This document shows, piece by piece, positions 41,309 to 51,645 of a DNA stretch of 64,000 nucleotides. The notes beneath the pieces are model-generated. The model did no database searches. It was not told where the DNA came from and saw only the letters and a list, made by a program, of their open reading frames with translations. Source of the stretch: Hemibagrus wyckioides (lineage: Eukaryota; Chordata; Actinopteri; Siluriformes; Bagridae); contig NC_080735.1 of the NCBI RefSeq assembly GCF_019097595.1, positions 14,981,917-15,045,916 on the forward strand, given 5' to 3'. How positions within the stretch are numbered: position 1 is the stretch's first letter; the number at the start of each line of letters is the position of its first letter. The position numbers and the translations under genes were made by a program.

Positions 41309-42049
41309 CAGTCAAACCTTGCTTAACGAGCACCTCGTATAACGAGTGATTCTCATAACAAGCAAAACAAATTGTAAAACGAGCGATGTTTTGCATAATG
41401 AGTGACGACAAGACAACTTTAGGCAGCTTCTCGGCTATCAGTGTTTAGTGCTCGTTCCTCATTACAAATGCACGCTACAAATTTATTTAATGATAATGCT
41501 GTGTTGCATTTTTGCCAAATTTTGAAGTGTAGGCAAAAACAAATGTCTCTAGACAGCTTGCTAGTAAAAAAGGATGCTAAAGAAACTGCCAGTAGTGCCA
41601 CTGCTTCTAAAAGATTTAAGTTAGTGAGTCAGTCGAGACCGCAGTGAGTGAAGAAGAGTATCCCTTGGTGAAAGGTTCTCCTCCTGCCCCTCAATAACCC
41701 TCGCCCTCCTCCTCCCCCTGTCTCTGTCTCCCCCGCACTAGGAGTGACCTTCTTTTTCATAAGTTTTTATTTCTTTTTATTTTATTGATTATTTATTCTT
41801 TTCCAGGTTCATTTCTATTAATAATCTTTTTATATCATGTGTTAATAATTAAAAAAACACCTTTAGATAGTATTATAAAAAATAAATTAATTATTTACAT
41901 AGAAAATTTTTTGAGTATTCTTTTCAGCATGGAACGCATTATCGTATTTTACACTGATTCCTATGGGAAAAATTGTTTCACTTAACGAGTGTTTCGCATT
42001 ACGAGTAAGATTCAGGAACTAATTATGCTCGTTAAGCGAGGTTCCACTG
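41309..42049 (+). mobile_element. Non-autonomous Tigger/pogo-type element
   Basis: About 741 bases flanked by TA. The ends are imperfect inverted repeats: CAGTCAAACCTTGCTTAACG on the left, and on the right the complement of CAGTGGAACCTCGCTTAACG. Inside, 41441-41647 (+) encodes a short frame with FCQILKCRQKQMSLDSLLVK, which resembles the C-terminus of Tigger transposases. The catalytic domain is missing. Confidence 0.75.
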
Positions 42050-42055
42050 TATAGT

Positions 42056-42200
42056 TTAGCTCTATGTCTGTCCGCATCAACTGTACTTTGTTTTTGTTCT
42101 GTGTAGCACCTCTGGTCTAGGAGGAACGCTGTTTCATTTCACTGTGTACTGCATCAGCTATATATGGTTGAAGTGACAAAGTTTCTTTGACTTTGAGTTT
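42056..42200 (+). mobile_element. LINE 3' UTR, resumed
   Basis: Contains GTTTCATTTCACTGTGTACT and a repeated TTTGACTTTGA tail, as at the 3' ends of the related LINE copies near 50.1 and 52.75 kb. It is the distal part of the LINE that begins near 38.6 kb. Confidence 0.6.
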
Positions 42201-42399
42201 TGACTTTGACTTTTCTCACTGCTGGAGAAGATTGTGACTATTATATGCAGACCCTTCTATTTACCATGGAAATTCATAACTGTGTCTATAGTCAGAGTGC
42301 ACATTCCCCCAATCGCCTACACTAAGTAGGCACTTTGTTTATTAGCAAGTGGCAGAATGCTGAACCCCTGATGGACTTTGTGTATTAATGAGCTGTAAA

Positions 42400-42650
42400 C
42401 TGCTCACCCTGATGGACTATTTATTATTGCCAGAGATTTCAACCATGCAAATCTAAATTCTGTCAGAATGTGGAATTTCCAACAAAAGGAATGAATGTGC
42501 TGGATCTTGTTTACACAAACATCCTCAGCCTGTGATATGCAGAGTTCTGTCCCACCTTGGCTACTCAGACCACATCTGTTATACTAATTCCAGCATCCAG
42601 TCAGATGCGCTAAACTGGTTCTGAGCAGGTAAAAACTTGGCCATGTAGCG
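42400..42650 (+). mobile_element. LINE endonuclease fragment
   Basis: The + strand reads IARDFNHANLNSV with a later WLLRPHLLY, a mutated form of the GDFNHANL and S-DH motifs of LINE apurinic-type endonucleases. Frameshifted. Confidence 0.55.
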
Positions 42651-43740
42651 AATCTAGCTCGACATTTAAATATTTAAATTAATTATAACTAGTTATAATT
42701 AATTATAAATATTCAAATGGGGGTTTTAGAACTAACTGTCAGAGAATCACAATTATTTGATTTGTTCGTCCAGCGAACAGACAGTATAATTATGTATTAA
42801 TTCCAGGGAAAGTTATCTTCCTGGCCAAGAAAGAATAACTACTTTGTAAAGTACTAGCTGTAATTTAGCACATAGCAAGAGCAATGTTCAGGGACCCCGA
42901 AATTGTGAGCAAAGCACAGAGACAATCACTCGTGAATAAAATGCATTTAATAAAACAGAAACACACAACACATACTAACTACGACACACATACATAAAAG
43001 ACAGGATAAGGATTATAGAGAGCGGATAAGTAGGCAAAGAGAGATTGAGAGTAAGGAAGGGAATATGGAGGAACTCAGAACGAGAGAGAGAGAGAGAGAG
43101 AGAGATAAGGAACTAGAGAAGAGATCAAATATGGCAAGTTTCAGATCGAGTTTTGATTACCACGTGTGAGAATTGTCAAGGTAATTAGGATTCGCCTTAA
43201 TAAAGGGGCTTCAGCTTAGCATTGCGGATCTAAAATAATTTGTAACTTTTACTTGCATTGGTTCGTTGATAAGAGTCCTGATGGAGTGGATCAAGGAGGT
43301 TCGGAGATTCAAAGTCCTCGGAGTAAGCAAGAGATTCTGCTGGAACGAAAAAGGTTTCGGTGGTGCAAACAAAGTTCTTCAATTGAAGCTGCCGGCAAAG
43401 TCTCAGAAGAAAGTGAAAGTCTTGTTTTAATTACATACTAATGACATAATTAGAAAGTTTACTGATATAATATCATAGTTTATCTTATGTATTTTAAACT
43501 GTCATATTAACATGCGTGCTCCTCACATGTTAAAACAGCATGCTCTAACGTTTCAATTCTCTTCTATCCCAGTAAATAATAAAAAAAATACAGTGGGTTG
43601 CCCATTAATCAAAACCACATATTTGTATCAGATATATGTAAAAATAACATGAAAGACAACATGATAAACATAATAAATTAATTTATTAATAGCTTTAAAA
43701 GTAACTCTAGTGTCTACACTTTGTCATTACGTAATTTTAA
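42650..43740. other. Unclassified repeat-like block
   Basis: Contains short palindromic AT stretches (ATTAATTATAACTAGTTATAATTAAT, about 42675-42700), a GA repeat (about 43083-43105) and a short open frame at 43253-43441. The layout is reminiscent of an LTR with its neighbouring leader, but I found no paired repeat and make no class call. Confidence 0.3.
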
Positions 43741-43830
43741 AAGTGTTTCTTACCTTTAGCTAAAGCTTCCTGAAAACTGGGTTTGTGTGGCTAGTGAAAA
43801 TGAAACTAAGAAAGGGAGGGAGGGGCATGG

Positions 43831-43862
<32 letters not shown>

Positions 43863-43864
43863 GG

Positions 43865-43895
<31 letters not shown>

Positions 43896-43900
43896 TGTCA
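43740..43900 (-). promoter_or_regulatory. Promoter-like fragment of the duplicated gene family, copy 1
   Basis: Shared with 46.43-46.56 kb. On the - strand both have an exon-end-like AAAG followed by GTAAG/GTAAT (about 43747-43755), with an interferon-response-like motif behind it. The motif, on the + strand at 43796-43807, is GAAAATGAAACT, matching the consensus GAAANNGAAACT. CA and GA repeats follow (43837-43892). Confidence 0.4.
43837..43892. repeat. (CA)n then (GA)n compound microsatellite
   Basis: CA run followed after a short TGGGA spacer by a GA run. Confidence 0.9.
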
Positions 43901-44009
43901 ATGGCTGAATGATCCTGAAGTGTGAGTGTTCATGTATGTGACTGTTAGATGCAGAAAATGTTATTTACCATGAAAGTTCACCAATGTTTTCATATTCGGA
44001 GTGTACGTT

Positions 44010-44170
44010 TCCTACGTGTTTATTGTCACCGGAGATTTCAACAATGCAAATCTAAAATCAGTGTTCCCTAAATTGCATCAGCAAGTGGATTTTTGCAGCA
44101 TGAGAGTCCGAACATGCTGGACCTTGTTTACACAAACATTCCGTCATCCGAGCTACAAACTGTATTGTAG
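44010..44170 (+). mobile_element. LINE endonuclease fragment, second copy
   Basis: The + strand reads VTGDFNNANLKSVFPKLHQQ, then a frameshifted LVYTN-like segment. GDFN is the endonuclease motif of CR1/L2-group LINEs. Confidence 0.6.
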
Positions 44171-44424
44171 ATGCTTATTTTAAGACTTTTGCACTACTGC
44201 AACTGAGTATACAAAACATTTTATAATACTTTACTACATTTGCAATATTATTATATAGTGTTTAAATCCACTAGATGGCACCAAAGTTCCTAGTTTGAAA
44301 GGCAGCTCTCGTTGAATTCTGAAGTGGAACCTTAAACATTTCTTTGAATAATACAAATGCAACCTGGTTCAGAGGAGGGTTATTTTATATATAATGTGAT
44401 TAATAGTATGAATACAAATGGCCT

Positions 44425-44505
44425 CTCTGCCAAAACAACCCCTTGGAAGTACAAAGCTATTAATTTTCTCAGCCTTCCAGGGATTTCTTTAATGTAAAGA
44501 ATGAT
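44425..44505 (-). pseudogene. Galectin exon remnant
   Basis: On the - strand the block reads approximately KEIPGRLRKLIALYFQGVV. It aligns with the first galectin exon of the better copies (ESIPGGLRPGMALFFQGVV at 53.3-53.4 kb). Neighbouring galectin exons are not visible, so this is an isolated relic. Confidence 0.6.
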
Positions 44506-44769
44506 CTGTGGTGAGTAAAAGCATATTGCATACATGGATTGGTAATAAAATGATTTTTATTAGAAACACAATCAAGTTACATGAACCAGACCTCTTCTCA
44601 CATAATAATAATTCTTCATTTTTTAGACAAGTATCCAGCAAGACATCTAGCTAATTAATTTCTTTTACCTTAAATTAAAAATGGCAAATAACATCATAAT
44701 GGAAATTGTATATCTATACTTTTTACAGTTCATATAATTTTATTGTTTTTATTTTCTCCATAAATTGGA

Positions 44770-45460
44770 TAATCTATGAATCAGTTCTAGGGCATAATTC
44801 TCCGGACTAACCTGGCTGATGTATAAGCATGCGATTATGATCAGCTTTCATGATATTTGGTCTCAGTATATTATGATATCTTTAAGGTAGAAGACATACT
44901 ATGTTTAAAGACACATTATGCATTAATTTTGACCAAGAAAATAAAGTTCAAACATTGTGTGAAACATTATTATTATCACATTTATGCAATTATTATAATT
45001 AGTACATTGTTAAAATGACTTATCAAGAAGTAGATAGTTTCTCAATTCACAATAACAACAAAAACAAAACACACCATAATACATTTGGGCAAGAGGTATA
45101 ATTAGTCAGTCAGCTCTGCTGTACAATACTGCACATGACCATAAGCTGTTGTATACTTGAGCACAGAGTAACAAATAATTGTTGCTCATTTCGAAGGAAG
45201 ATACAAATCCTCAAATGGCAGGATTGATGACTTTCAGATTAATATCATCCAATTATTTAAAAAAAAACATCTCTTAAGGTTCCTGTTTGTTATGATACAA
45301 ATAAAAAAATATATATATTTTATTTGAATATTTTGCAAATTGTGACTTTCTTGATTTTATAAGGGTTGCATTTACAGTAGTATGTCCTACAGAAGTTTAA
45401 GGCTAGGATGTAGAGATCATTTTTGTTTAAACACTAACGTTACCAAGCCTAACTATTGAG
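44770..45460. repeat. Segmental duplicate, copy 3 (partial)
   Basis: Diverged partner of 37.62-38.58 kb and 48.04-49.02 kb. It shares ATTATGATCAGCTTTCA (about 44833), the AAGAAGTA-AAA-TTTCTCA region and the small terminal-exon-like block at about 45199-45250 (LDDINLKVINPAI, stop, on the - strand). Confidence 0.7.
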
Positions 45461-45891
45461 TATTTTTAAGTTTTACAGTGGAGATCAAAATTACAGAATT
45501 TATAAACATTTAATTTTTTCTGAAACATTGTTAATCTTCATTAGATTAGAAACATTAGAAAACCTCTGGAATATCATCAGAAGGAAGATGGATGGTCACA
45601 AACCATCAAACAAAACTGAGCTGTTTGCTTTTTAGCGAAAAGAGAGGTATAAAGTCACCCAACAGCGAAAAACTGGTGGAGAGCATGGAGCCGAAACACA
45701 TGAAAGCTGTATTTGCAAATTGGCATTATTCCAACAAATACTGATTGATGTTATTTAGATGTGTTGTCATTTCCTTTAAATATACACTCTAAATAACAAT
45801 AGTTATATTTTGAATTTAGGAGAAATATTGTCAGCCGTTCACAAAAAATGAAGCAAAACAAAAAACATAAGAAACTGGTTATTTTCCAGAG

Positions 45892-45895
<4 letters not shown>

Positions 45896-45962
<67 letters not shown>
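45896..45962. repeat. (TA)n microsatellite, about 66 bases
   Basis: Pure TA run that ends exactly where a Tc1 transposase fragment begins. Confidence 0.95.
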
Positions 45963-45963
<1 letters not shown>

Positions 45964-46127
45964 TGAGAGCCAGGCCTTCTCGTCCAACATCAGTGTGTGA
46001 CCTCACAAATGCACTTCTGGAAGAATGGTCAAAAATTCCCATAAACACACTCCTAAACCTTGTGGACAGCCTTCCCAGAAGAGCTGAAGCTGTTATAGCT
46101 GCAAAGGGTGGACCGACGTCATATTGA
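45963..46127 (+). mobile_element. Tc1 fragment, same family as the intact copy at 21.4 kb
   Basis: The + strand encodes [20 protein letters not shown] and on through [20 protein letters not shown], ending KGGPTSY and stop. It is nearly identical to the C-terminus of the 340-residue transposase. The rest of the element and its left end are missing, replaced by the TA run. Confidence 0.85.
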
Positions 46128-46305
46128 ATATTACCCATTAGTCCACTGTTGCAGTGAGTCACTGGCTTCACTCACTCCCACATTACTAACAGCTCTGTAT
46201 CAAACCCAATATTGTTCTGTTGACTGTAGTCCAGAAGTTTCTATGACTGTCCATTTCCCAACATCAGTTAAAAGGTGTCATCCTTTACTCAACTGTGAAG
46301 TGTAA
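46128..46305 (-). pseudogene. Remnant of the stonustoxin-like gene 3' end (FN3 region)
   Basis: Aligns with 54211-54450, the 3' part of the large stonustoxin-like exon, in the same orientation. Both carry CATTACTAACAGCTCTGTAT and the following Gln-Tyr-rich FN3 codons, but this copy has internal deletions and substitutions. It shows that at least one more gene copy once lay here. Confidence 0.7.
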
Positions 46306-46429
46306 TGAATAATCTGGAATGAAGGTATACAGCATGCCGTGCAGTGATCTTCCCGAGGCAGCTCTTGAGCTATTGCCATGCAGCTGGAACCGATGACCAT
46401 GTCAAAATAATAACATAAAATGTATTAAG

Positions 46430-46514
46430 AGCGTTTATTACCTTTGGTTAAAGCATCCGGAGACCACTGATAATCTGGCCTGTTAAAATGAAACCAAGAC
46501 AGGGCGTGGCTTTT

Positions 46515-46558
<44 letters not shown>

Positions 46559-46560
46559 TT
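46430..46560 (-). promoter_or_regulatory. Promoter-like fragment of the duplicated gene family, copy 2
   Basis: Partner of 43.74-43.86 kb: TTACCTTTGGTTAAAGCATC, then an interferon-response-like TAAAATGAAACC at 46494-46505, then a CA repeat (46517-46556). The motif is one base weaker than in copy 1. Confidence 0.4.
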
Positions 46561-47200
46561 ATAGTGTAAATATTTACACTCTTCCCCGCATTAATAATTT
46601 TGTGACCTAAAGCTGTTATACATTTTTTCTCTTTGGTAAACATAATTTTATACTCAACAACTAAAATTTAATGTTTGTGTTATATCGTTTTACTTCCAAC
46701 AGATGGCACCAGCGTTCCTAGTTTAAATGGCGGCTCGTAATGAATTCAGATTTGAAACCTTTTAAACTTCTTTCTTGAAATATAACAAATTCTAAGAGGT
46801 TTAAATGTTAACCATAAACATATTTAAACACATTTAGACAGTTTTACATTTAAAGAATTTAGACAGATCTTATGTATACATTTTCATAGTTCCTGTCATA
46901 TTTCCATCACAACACACTTTGATGCATTAATCAGAAACTGAAGAATAAAATTAAGTGGTTTACATTTTTTAGTTTAGGGCTGAAACTAATCATTGCAGGT
47001 GCAGGGTTGGACAGCCATTTTTAGTTGTTTACACAGATAGAGTTAACTTGCCAGTGGAAACTCTCATAGTAAAGGTTGCTATTGGCAACCACCACGTCAA
47101 ACCAAAACCACCCCCGGATCTTGCTTCTTTACAAGCACAGGCATTTCCCAGAGAAGCAGAAGGGGCACTCAGACAAGCTTGCTTAAAAGCATCAGTGGCA
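46560..47200. other. Unassigned stretch with one open block
   Basis: AT-rich except 47040-47250, where the + strand has a frame with VKVAIGNHHVKPKPPPDL and FPREAEGALRQACLKASVAF. It has balanced composition unlike its surroundings. I do not recognise it; it may be a transposon or gene fragment. Confidence 0.3.
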
Positions 47201-47852
47201 TTTGGACACAATATGAAACAAACATGTATTTCTGCTTTAAATACACTGTTCAAAGAGTTCCTGAAACAATTTACTCTTACCTTTCACATGAAGGTCACAC
47301 TTGAAATCCTGTGGGTCATATGACTCTCAGTAAAATGGGTATAGAATCAGAGAGCCTTTGAGAAAAGTCAATGACTTTCACACACAACTTTATAACTGTT
47401 TACTCTTTCAGCTTTAAATCACACCAAAGTCATATGTTTTCTGGGATTTTCTTTAAACAATTAACAATTTCTGTTGTTTTTATTATAGTAATAATGATTT
47501 ATTTATTTACATATACAATAAAACAAGTCTTGGCTTTGTCACATGACAGTTTCAGAGACTCTGATCCGATTGTAAGTTTGGCTTTCTGTCTGTGTTCTCT
47601 TTGTGTCTGCACGTTCTCTCTGTGTCTATATGAATGCCTCTTGGTTCTCTGACTTCCCCTACAGCACTTTCAAAAAACACACTGCTAGATGAATTGATCA
47701 CTCTAAATTGCCTTTAATTTAGAACGTATGTGAATCTAGTATATATTTTAATAATGAAATAAAATAATTTAGTCATACAATTCTACTGTTAGTCATATTA
47801 TCATTTATTTAAAATAAATTAAAAAACAAACAACAAAACTGTCATTCGTTCA

Positions 47853-47885
<33 letters not shown>

Positions 47886-49030
47886 GTTGAGGCTGAGCTC
47901 TGATTGTCTTGTTTTAAATTTTCTTGAGGTACAGCACCAGACCCACCCACTTTTTTTGTTAGCGAATCAATGTTGTTTTTATATTATTTGGTCTCATGTG
48001 ATTGGACCAATCTCATCGAGTCTATAGTCATCGAGTATACTATAAATAAGTTCTAGCACATAATTCACCTGAGTGATCTGGCTGATGTATAAGCATGTGA
48101 TTATGATCAGCTTTCAGTTTATCTGGTCTTAATATAATATGGTAGCTTTAAGAGAGAAGACACATTAATGACATTATTTTGGCCACAAAAAAAGTTCAGA
48201 CAATACAGAACCTTAATTTTTATCACTATTTATTTATTGATTTTAACCAGTACATTTCTATCTATTTAATCAAGAAGTAAATTAAAAGTTTCTTAATTTG
48301 TTATAACAACAAAGCACAAAACACACAATAATGCAAGAGGTTTAATTAGTCAATTTAGTGGATAATGGATAATGGATTTTTTTATTTTTATTTTTTTAGA
48401 AATGATTAATGAGCACTTTCTAATGTTGTATTTGCGTCAGTAAAGGAGGAGCCGAAATAAGAAAATCAAATAAAAATACTGTGTCAACTTCAGCTTTGTA
48501 TTTGGTGTAAGTATGTCATGTGCTGAAACCTGTTTGGTTTTGGAGATTTGCAGAGTGCATTCAAGACTTTTAACTAGTGAACAGATAATGCAAATTACCT
48601 GTATCATTGACTGTAATTAACGTACAATAAAACTGTAGTAAAGAATATATAGTATGCATTTCTAACGATAATAAGCAACAAAAATCTGATAAGAATGCTC
48701 ATCAGTAAAAAAAAACATTACGGGTTAATGAAAAGACAAAAAACACCCATAAACAGTTTTAATTCTGATATAATTGACCAGAATATAACAAAATAAATGT
48801 CATTGGTATTGGAGAAGATTTGAATCCTCAAATATTGGCAGGACTGATCATGCTGACTTTCAGATTAACATCATCCACCTATTGAAACAAAAAAACATCT
48901 CTTAACATTCCTGTTTGTTATAATGCAAATCTAAAACTTATGTAAATTCTATATTTCATAAATTGAGACTTGATCGATCTTGGTTAATTACTGATGTTAC
49001 CAAGCCTGTATAACTGAGTTCACAATATTC
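47200..49030. repeat. Segmental duplicate, copy 2
   Basis: Partner of 36.48-38.59 kb (see there), lacking the SINE. Contains a GT microsatellite (about 47857-47883) and the terminal-exon-like block at about 48835-48890 (VDDVNLKVSMISPANI, stop, on the - strand, with a TTTCAATAG acceptor). Confidence 0.8.
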
Positions 49031-49039
49031 TGGGGTTTG

Positions 49040-50144
49040 GACTGTTTGTTTAGTTCTATCTGTCGGTTTTGCTTTAAATGTTTAGTACAGTTTCTAATTA
49101 CTGCTCACCACCTGATGGACTTTGTGTGTTAGTCAGCACAAGCTATCTCTGCCCTTCAGGACTGTTTTGAATGCAATGACTATCACTACACGCTCCAGTC
49201 AAAAGCTGTGGATGACTACAAAGGTGCATGTACTGCTGAAGACCAGAGACTTTGTCTTCAGAGCAGATGACAAGGTGACCCTAAGAACAGCAAGAGCCAA
49301 ACTGTCCCGAGCCATCAGAGAGGCAAAGTACACACACGCCCAGAGAACCCACAGGAACTTTAAAGAAGGGCATCCAGGCAATCACTAACTACAGTACAAC
49401 TTCATCTAACTACAGGACAACTCAGTCAGTCTGGAACCACAACACAAACACCACCATACTGAGCACTGGGGCGCCTCAGGGTCATATGCTCAGTCCACTG
49501 CTGTTCACTCATGACGGACGACATCATTAATTTTCAGATGCCAAGGTGGGTCTCTTCAACAAGTCAACATACAGAGGGGAGCTGCAACAGCTAACAGCCT
49601 GGTGTAGAGCCAGCAAGCGGTCTCTGAACTTTGACAAAACAAAAGGAATAGCTGTCGGCTTCAGGATAGAACAGAGCATCTCTTCTCTGATAAACATTGA
49701 CTGGTCCTCCATGGAGATCATCAGAAGCACCAAATTCCTCTGTGAAAACCCATCTCCCACCCCCTGTCCTTACAACGTTTTACATAGTGACTACTGAGAG
49801 CATCCTGAGCAGCTACATCACTGTCTGCTTTGGGAATTGCACTGTCTGGGATTGTATGACCTTGCAGAAGATAGTGAGCACAGCAGAGATGATCATCCTC
49901 TATCACAGACATTTATTTTATTTTATTTTATTTTATTTTATTTCTCTGTCTTGGAGCAAATTGTTTTGTCTGTCTGCACTGTCTCTTATTTTGCACTGTT
50001 TGTGCAAGATTGCACACAAGCACTGTATGTGGAAATTTTTTGGTTCTTAATTCTTTGTTGTTTATGTAGCTCTGTGTTCTTTAATGTAGCACCAGGGTCT
50101 AGTAGGGACACTGTTTCATTTCACTACAGTATGTACTGCATCAG
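49040..50144 (+). mobile_element. Internally deleted LINE fragment, downstream of galectin copy B
   Basis: Same LINE family as 38.6-41.0 kb. It keeps [20 protein letters not shown] and [15 protein letters not shown] (49190-49340), then jumps across most of the reverse transcriptase to STGAPQ-like and STYRGELQQLTAWC segments, and ends in the common 3' UTR. A (TTTTA)n run lies at about 49914-49941. Its 3' tail abuts the last galectin codons on the other strand. Confidence 0.8.
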
Positions 50145-51382
50145 CTATATACATAAATGACCTACTTTAGTAATGGCAATGGTGTCCATGAAGACGTCTC
50201 CCCTAATATCAAGTGTAGTCACTGTGTCCATTGGGATACGGTGCTGGAACGTGCAGTACTCCAGGCCATTCACCATCACCTGAACAAATGAAGTATCAGC
50301 TTATTGAATCCAAATGATTAAAGTCTTTACCCTCACATTTATTTTCTCCATAATATCACACCTCATAGCATTCTTGTTTAATAACCAAGATGATATCAAA
50401 AATTGCTCCTTGGACAAATGGGTTTCCTGATGCCCACTGTGGATGCTCCCATGACCCATTCCTGCAGCTGTCAAGGACCACACAGTCCACCCGGGGGTTG
50501 AAGTGAAGAGCAATGTCATGAAGGTACTTTGGCGTGGTCTGCAAATTTACTTCAAAGCTGAAAGAAATTGTTTAACATTTAATTGACTATACCAGATTAG
50601 AGTGAGAATTTTTTAACTAACCTATTACATGTTGCCTTTCATTCAAAATGTTATGAAATGAAAATACATTTTTCATACCGTGTAAAATCTTTTGGAACAA
50701 GTCCTTGGAAGAACAAAGCCATACCAGGTCTTAAGCCTCCAGGGATTGATTCCAAATATGGTTTGTTCTGTTGTGGTTAAGCATCATTCATGTTATAATG
50801 ATACAATTGTAATCAAGTGGTTATTTTAAAATGCATAAACCTGCAATCTTTTGGATTGTTCATTCATTTTGAAAATGAAAAGAAAATGTTACTCACAGGT
50901 TTGCAGACTGGATGTGGCCCACCAGACTGGATGTCAGAAAAAATGAAAGAACATATGAAGAACATTGAAAGAATATTTATGAAACCTGTTTGCTCCTCAT
51001 TTATGACAAACCAGAGTGCTGTAAAGTTGACATTGACTTACAAAGGGAAAACTGTAATAGAAAAAACTTGCAAAACATCTTGCTACTTGATTTGCACATT
51101 TCTTTTTATATTAAGTCTAACATTTACCTGTAAATATCAATGTAAATGTAAATGTTAATGAATATAGAATTTATTTGTTTTATTCCATGTGTGTAGTGCG
51201 ATTTAGAGATTTGTATTGAAACATTATTACTTACAGGACTGTTCAATATTTTAGTCCTTAGTTTATTAATGAGCATGGGTGTGGAGAATTTCTGTGGGAA
51301 AAGAAATTATGTACAACATAAATAAATGAAAATACATGTCTACATATAACTCACAACTAATTGCCATTAGTTTATATGTTTA

Positions 51383-51427
<45 letters not shown>

Positions 51428-51645
51428 TTTACTTCTGTAGAAAAAAGACAAATATGTGTAGTAGAACATCTAAACTGTATTGATATACAATGAATGAAAA
51501 ACTAAACTAAAATAAAAAATTCTTAGGAAAATTTCATTTTACATTTAGCTATTATATAATAACTATATATGATAACATATAATGTTAACTGACCCATTGG
51601 TCCACTGTCACAATGAACTTCCCACTGATGGTGAAGGGGACAGAA
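50145..51645 (-). pseudogene. Galectin unit, copy B: linker and CRD exons kept, stonustoxin-like body lost
   Basis: Exons (-): 51590-51645 (tail of the large exon, ending FIVTVDQWVS), 51235-51291 (FSTPMLINKLRTKIL), 50897-50926 (SGGPHPVCKP), 50679-50767 (ESIPGGLRPGMALFFQGLV), 50362-50557 (ALHFNPRV and NGSWEH) and 50145-50279 (VMVNGLEYC). All borders are AG/GT and no frame is broken in the galectin part. The sugar-binding set is HFNPR, VVLDS and NGSWE; copy A has Asn in place of that Asp. The large upstream exon is cut off at about 51645 and replaced by LINE sequence. Without its normal 5' end the copy is probably not expressed as the family gene, though it could serve as extra 3' exons. An alternative last exon may lie at 48.83 kb. 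Confidence 0.7.
51381..51427. repeat. (ATT)n microsatellite
   Basis: About 15 ATT units, present in copy B but largely absent at the matching place in copy A (about 54026). Confidence 0.95.

Noticed and set aside
42650..43740. LTR retrotransposon call
   Set aside because: The texture suggests a leader or LTR, but no repeated ends, primer-binding site or polyprotein were found.
45751..46171. Tyr-Ile repeat frames over the TA runs (also at 60628-60867)
   Set aside because: They are translations of a TA microsatellite, not genes.
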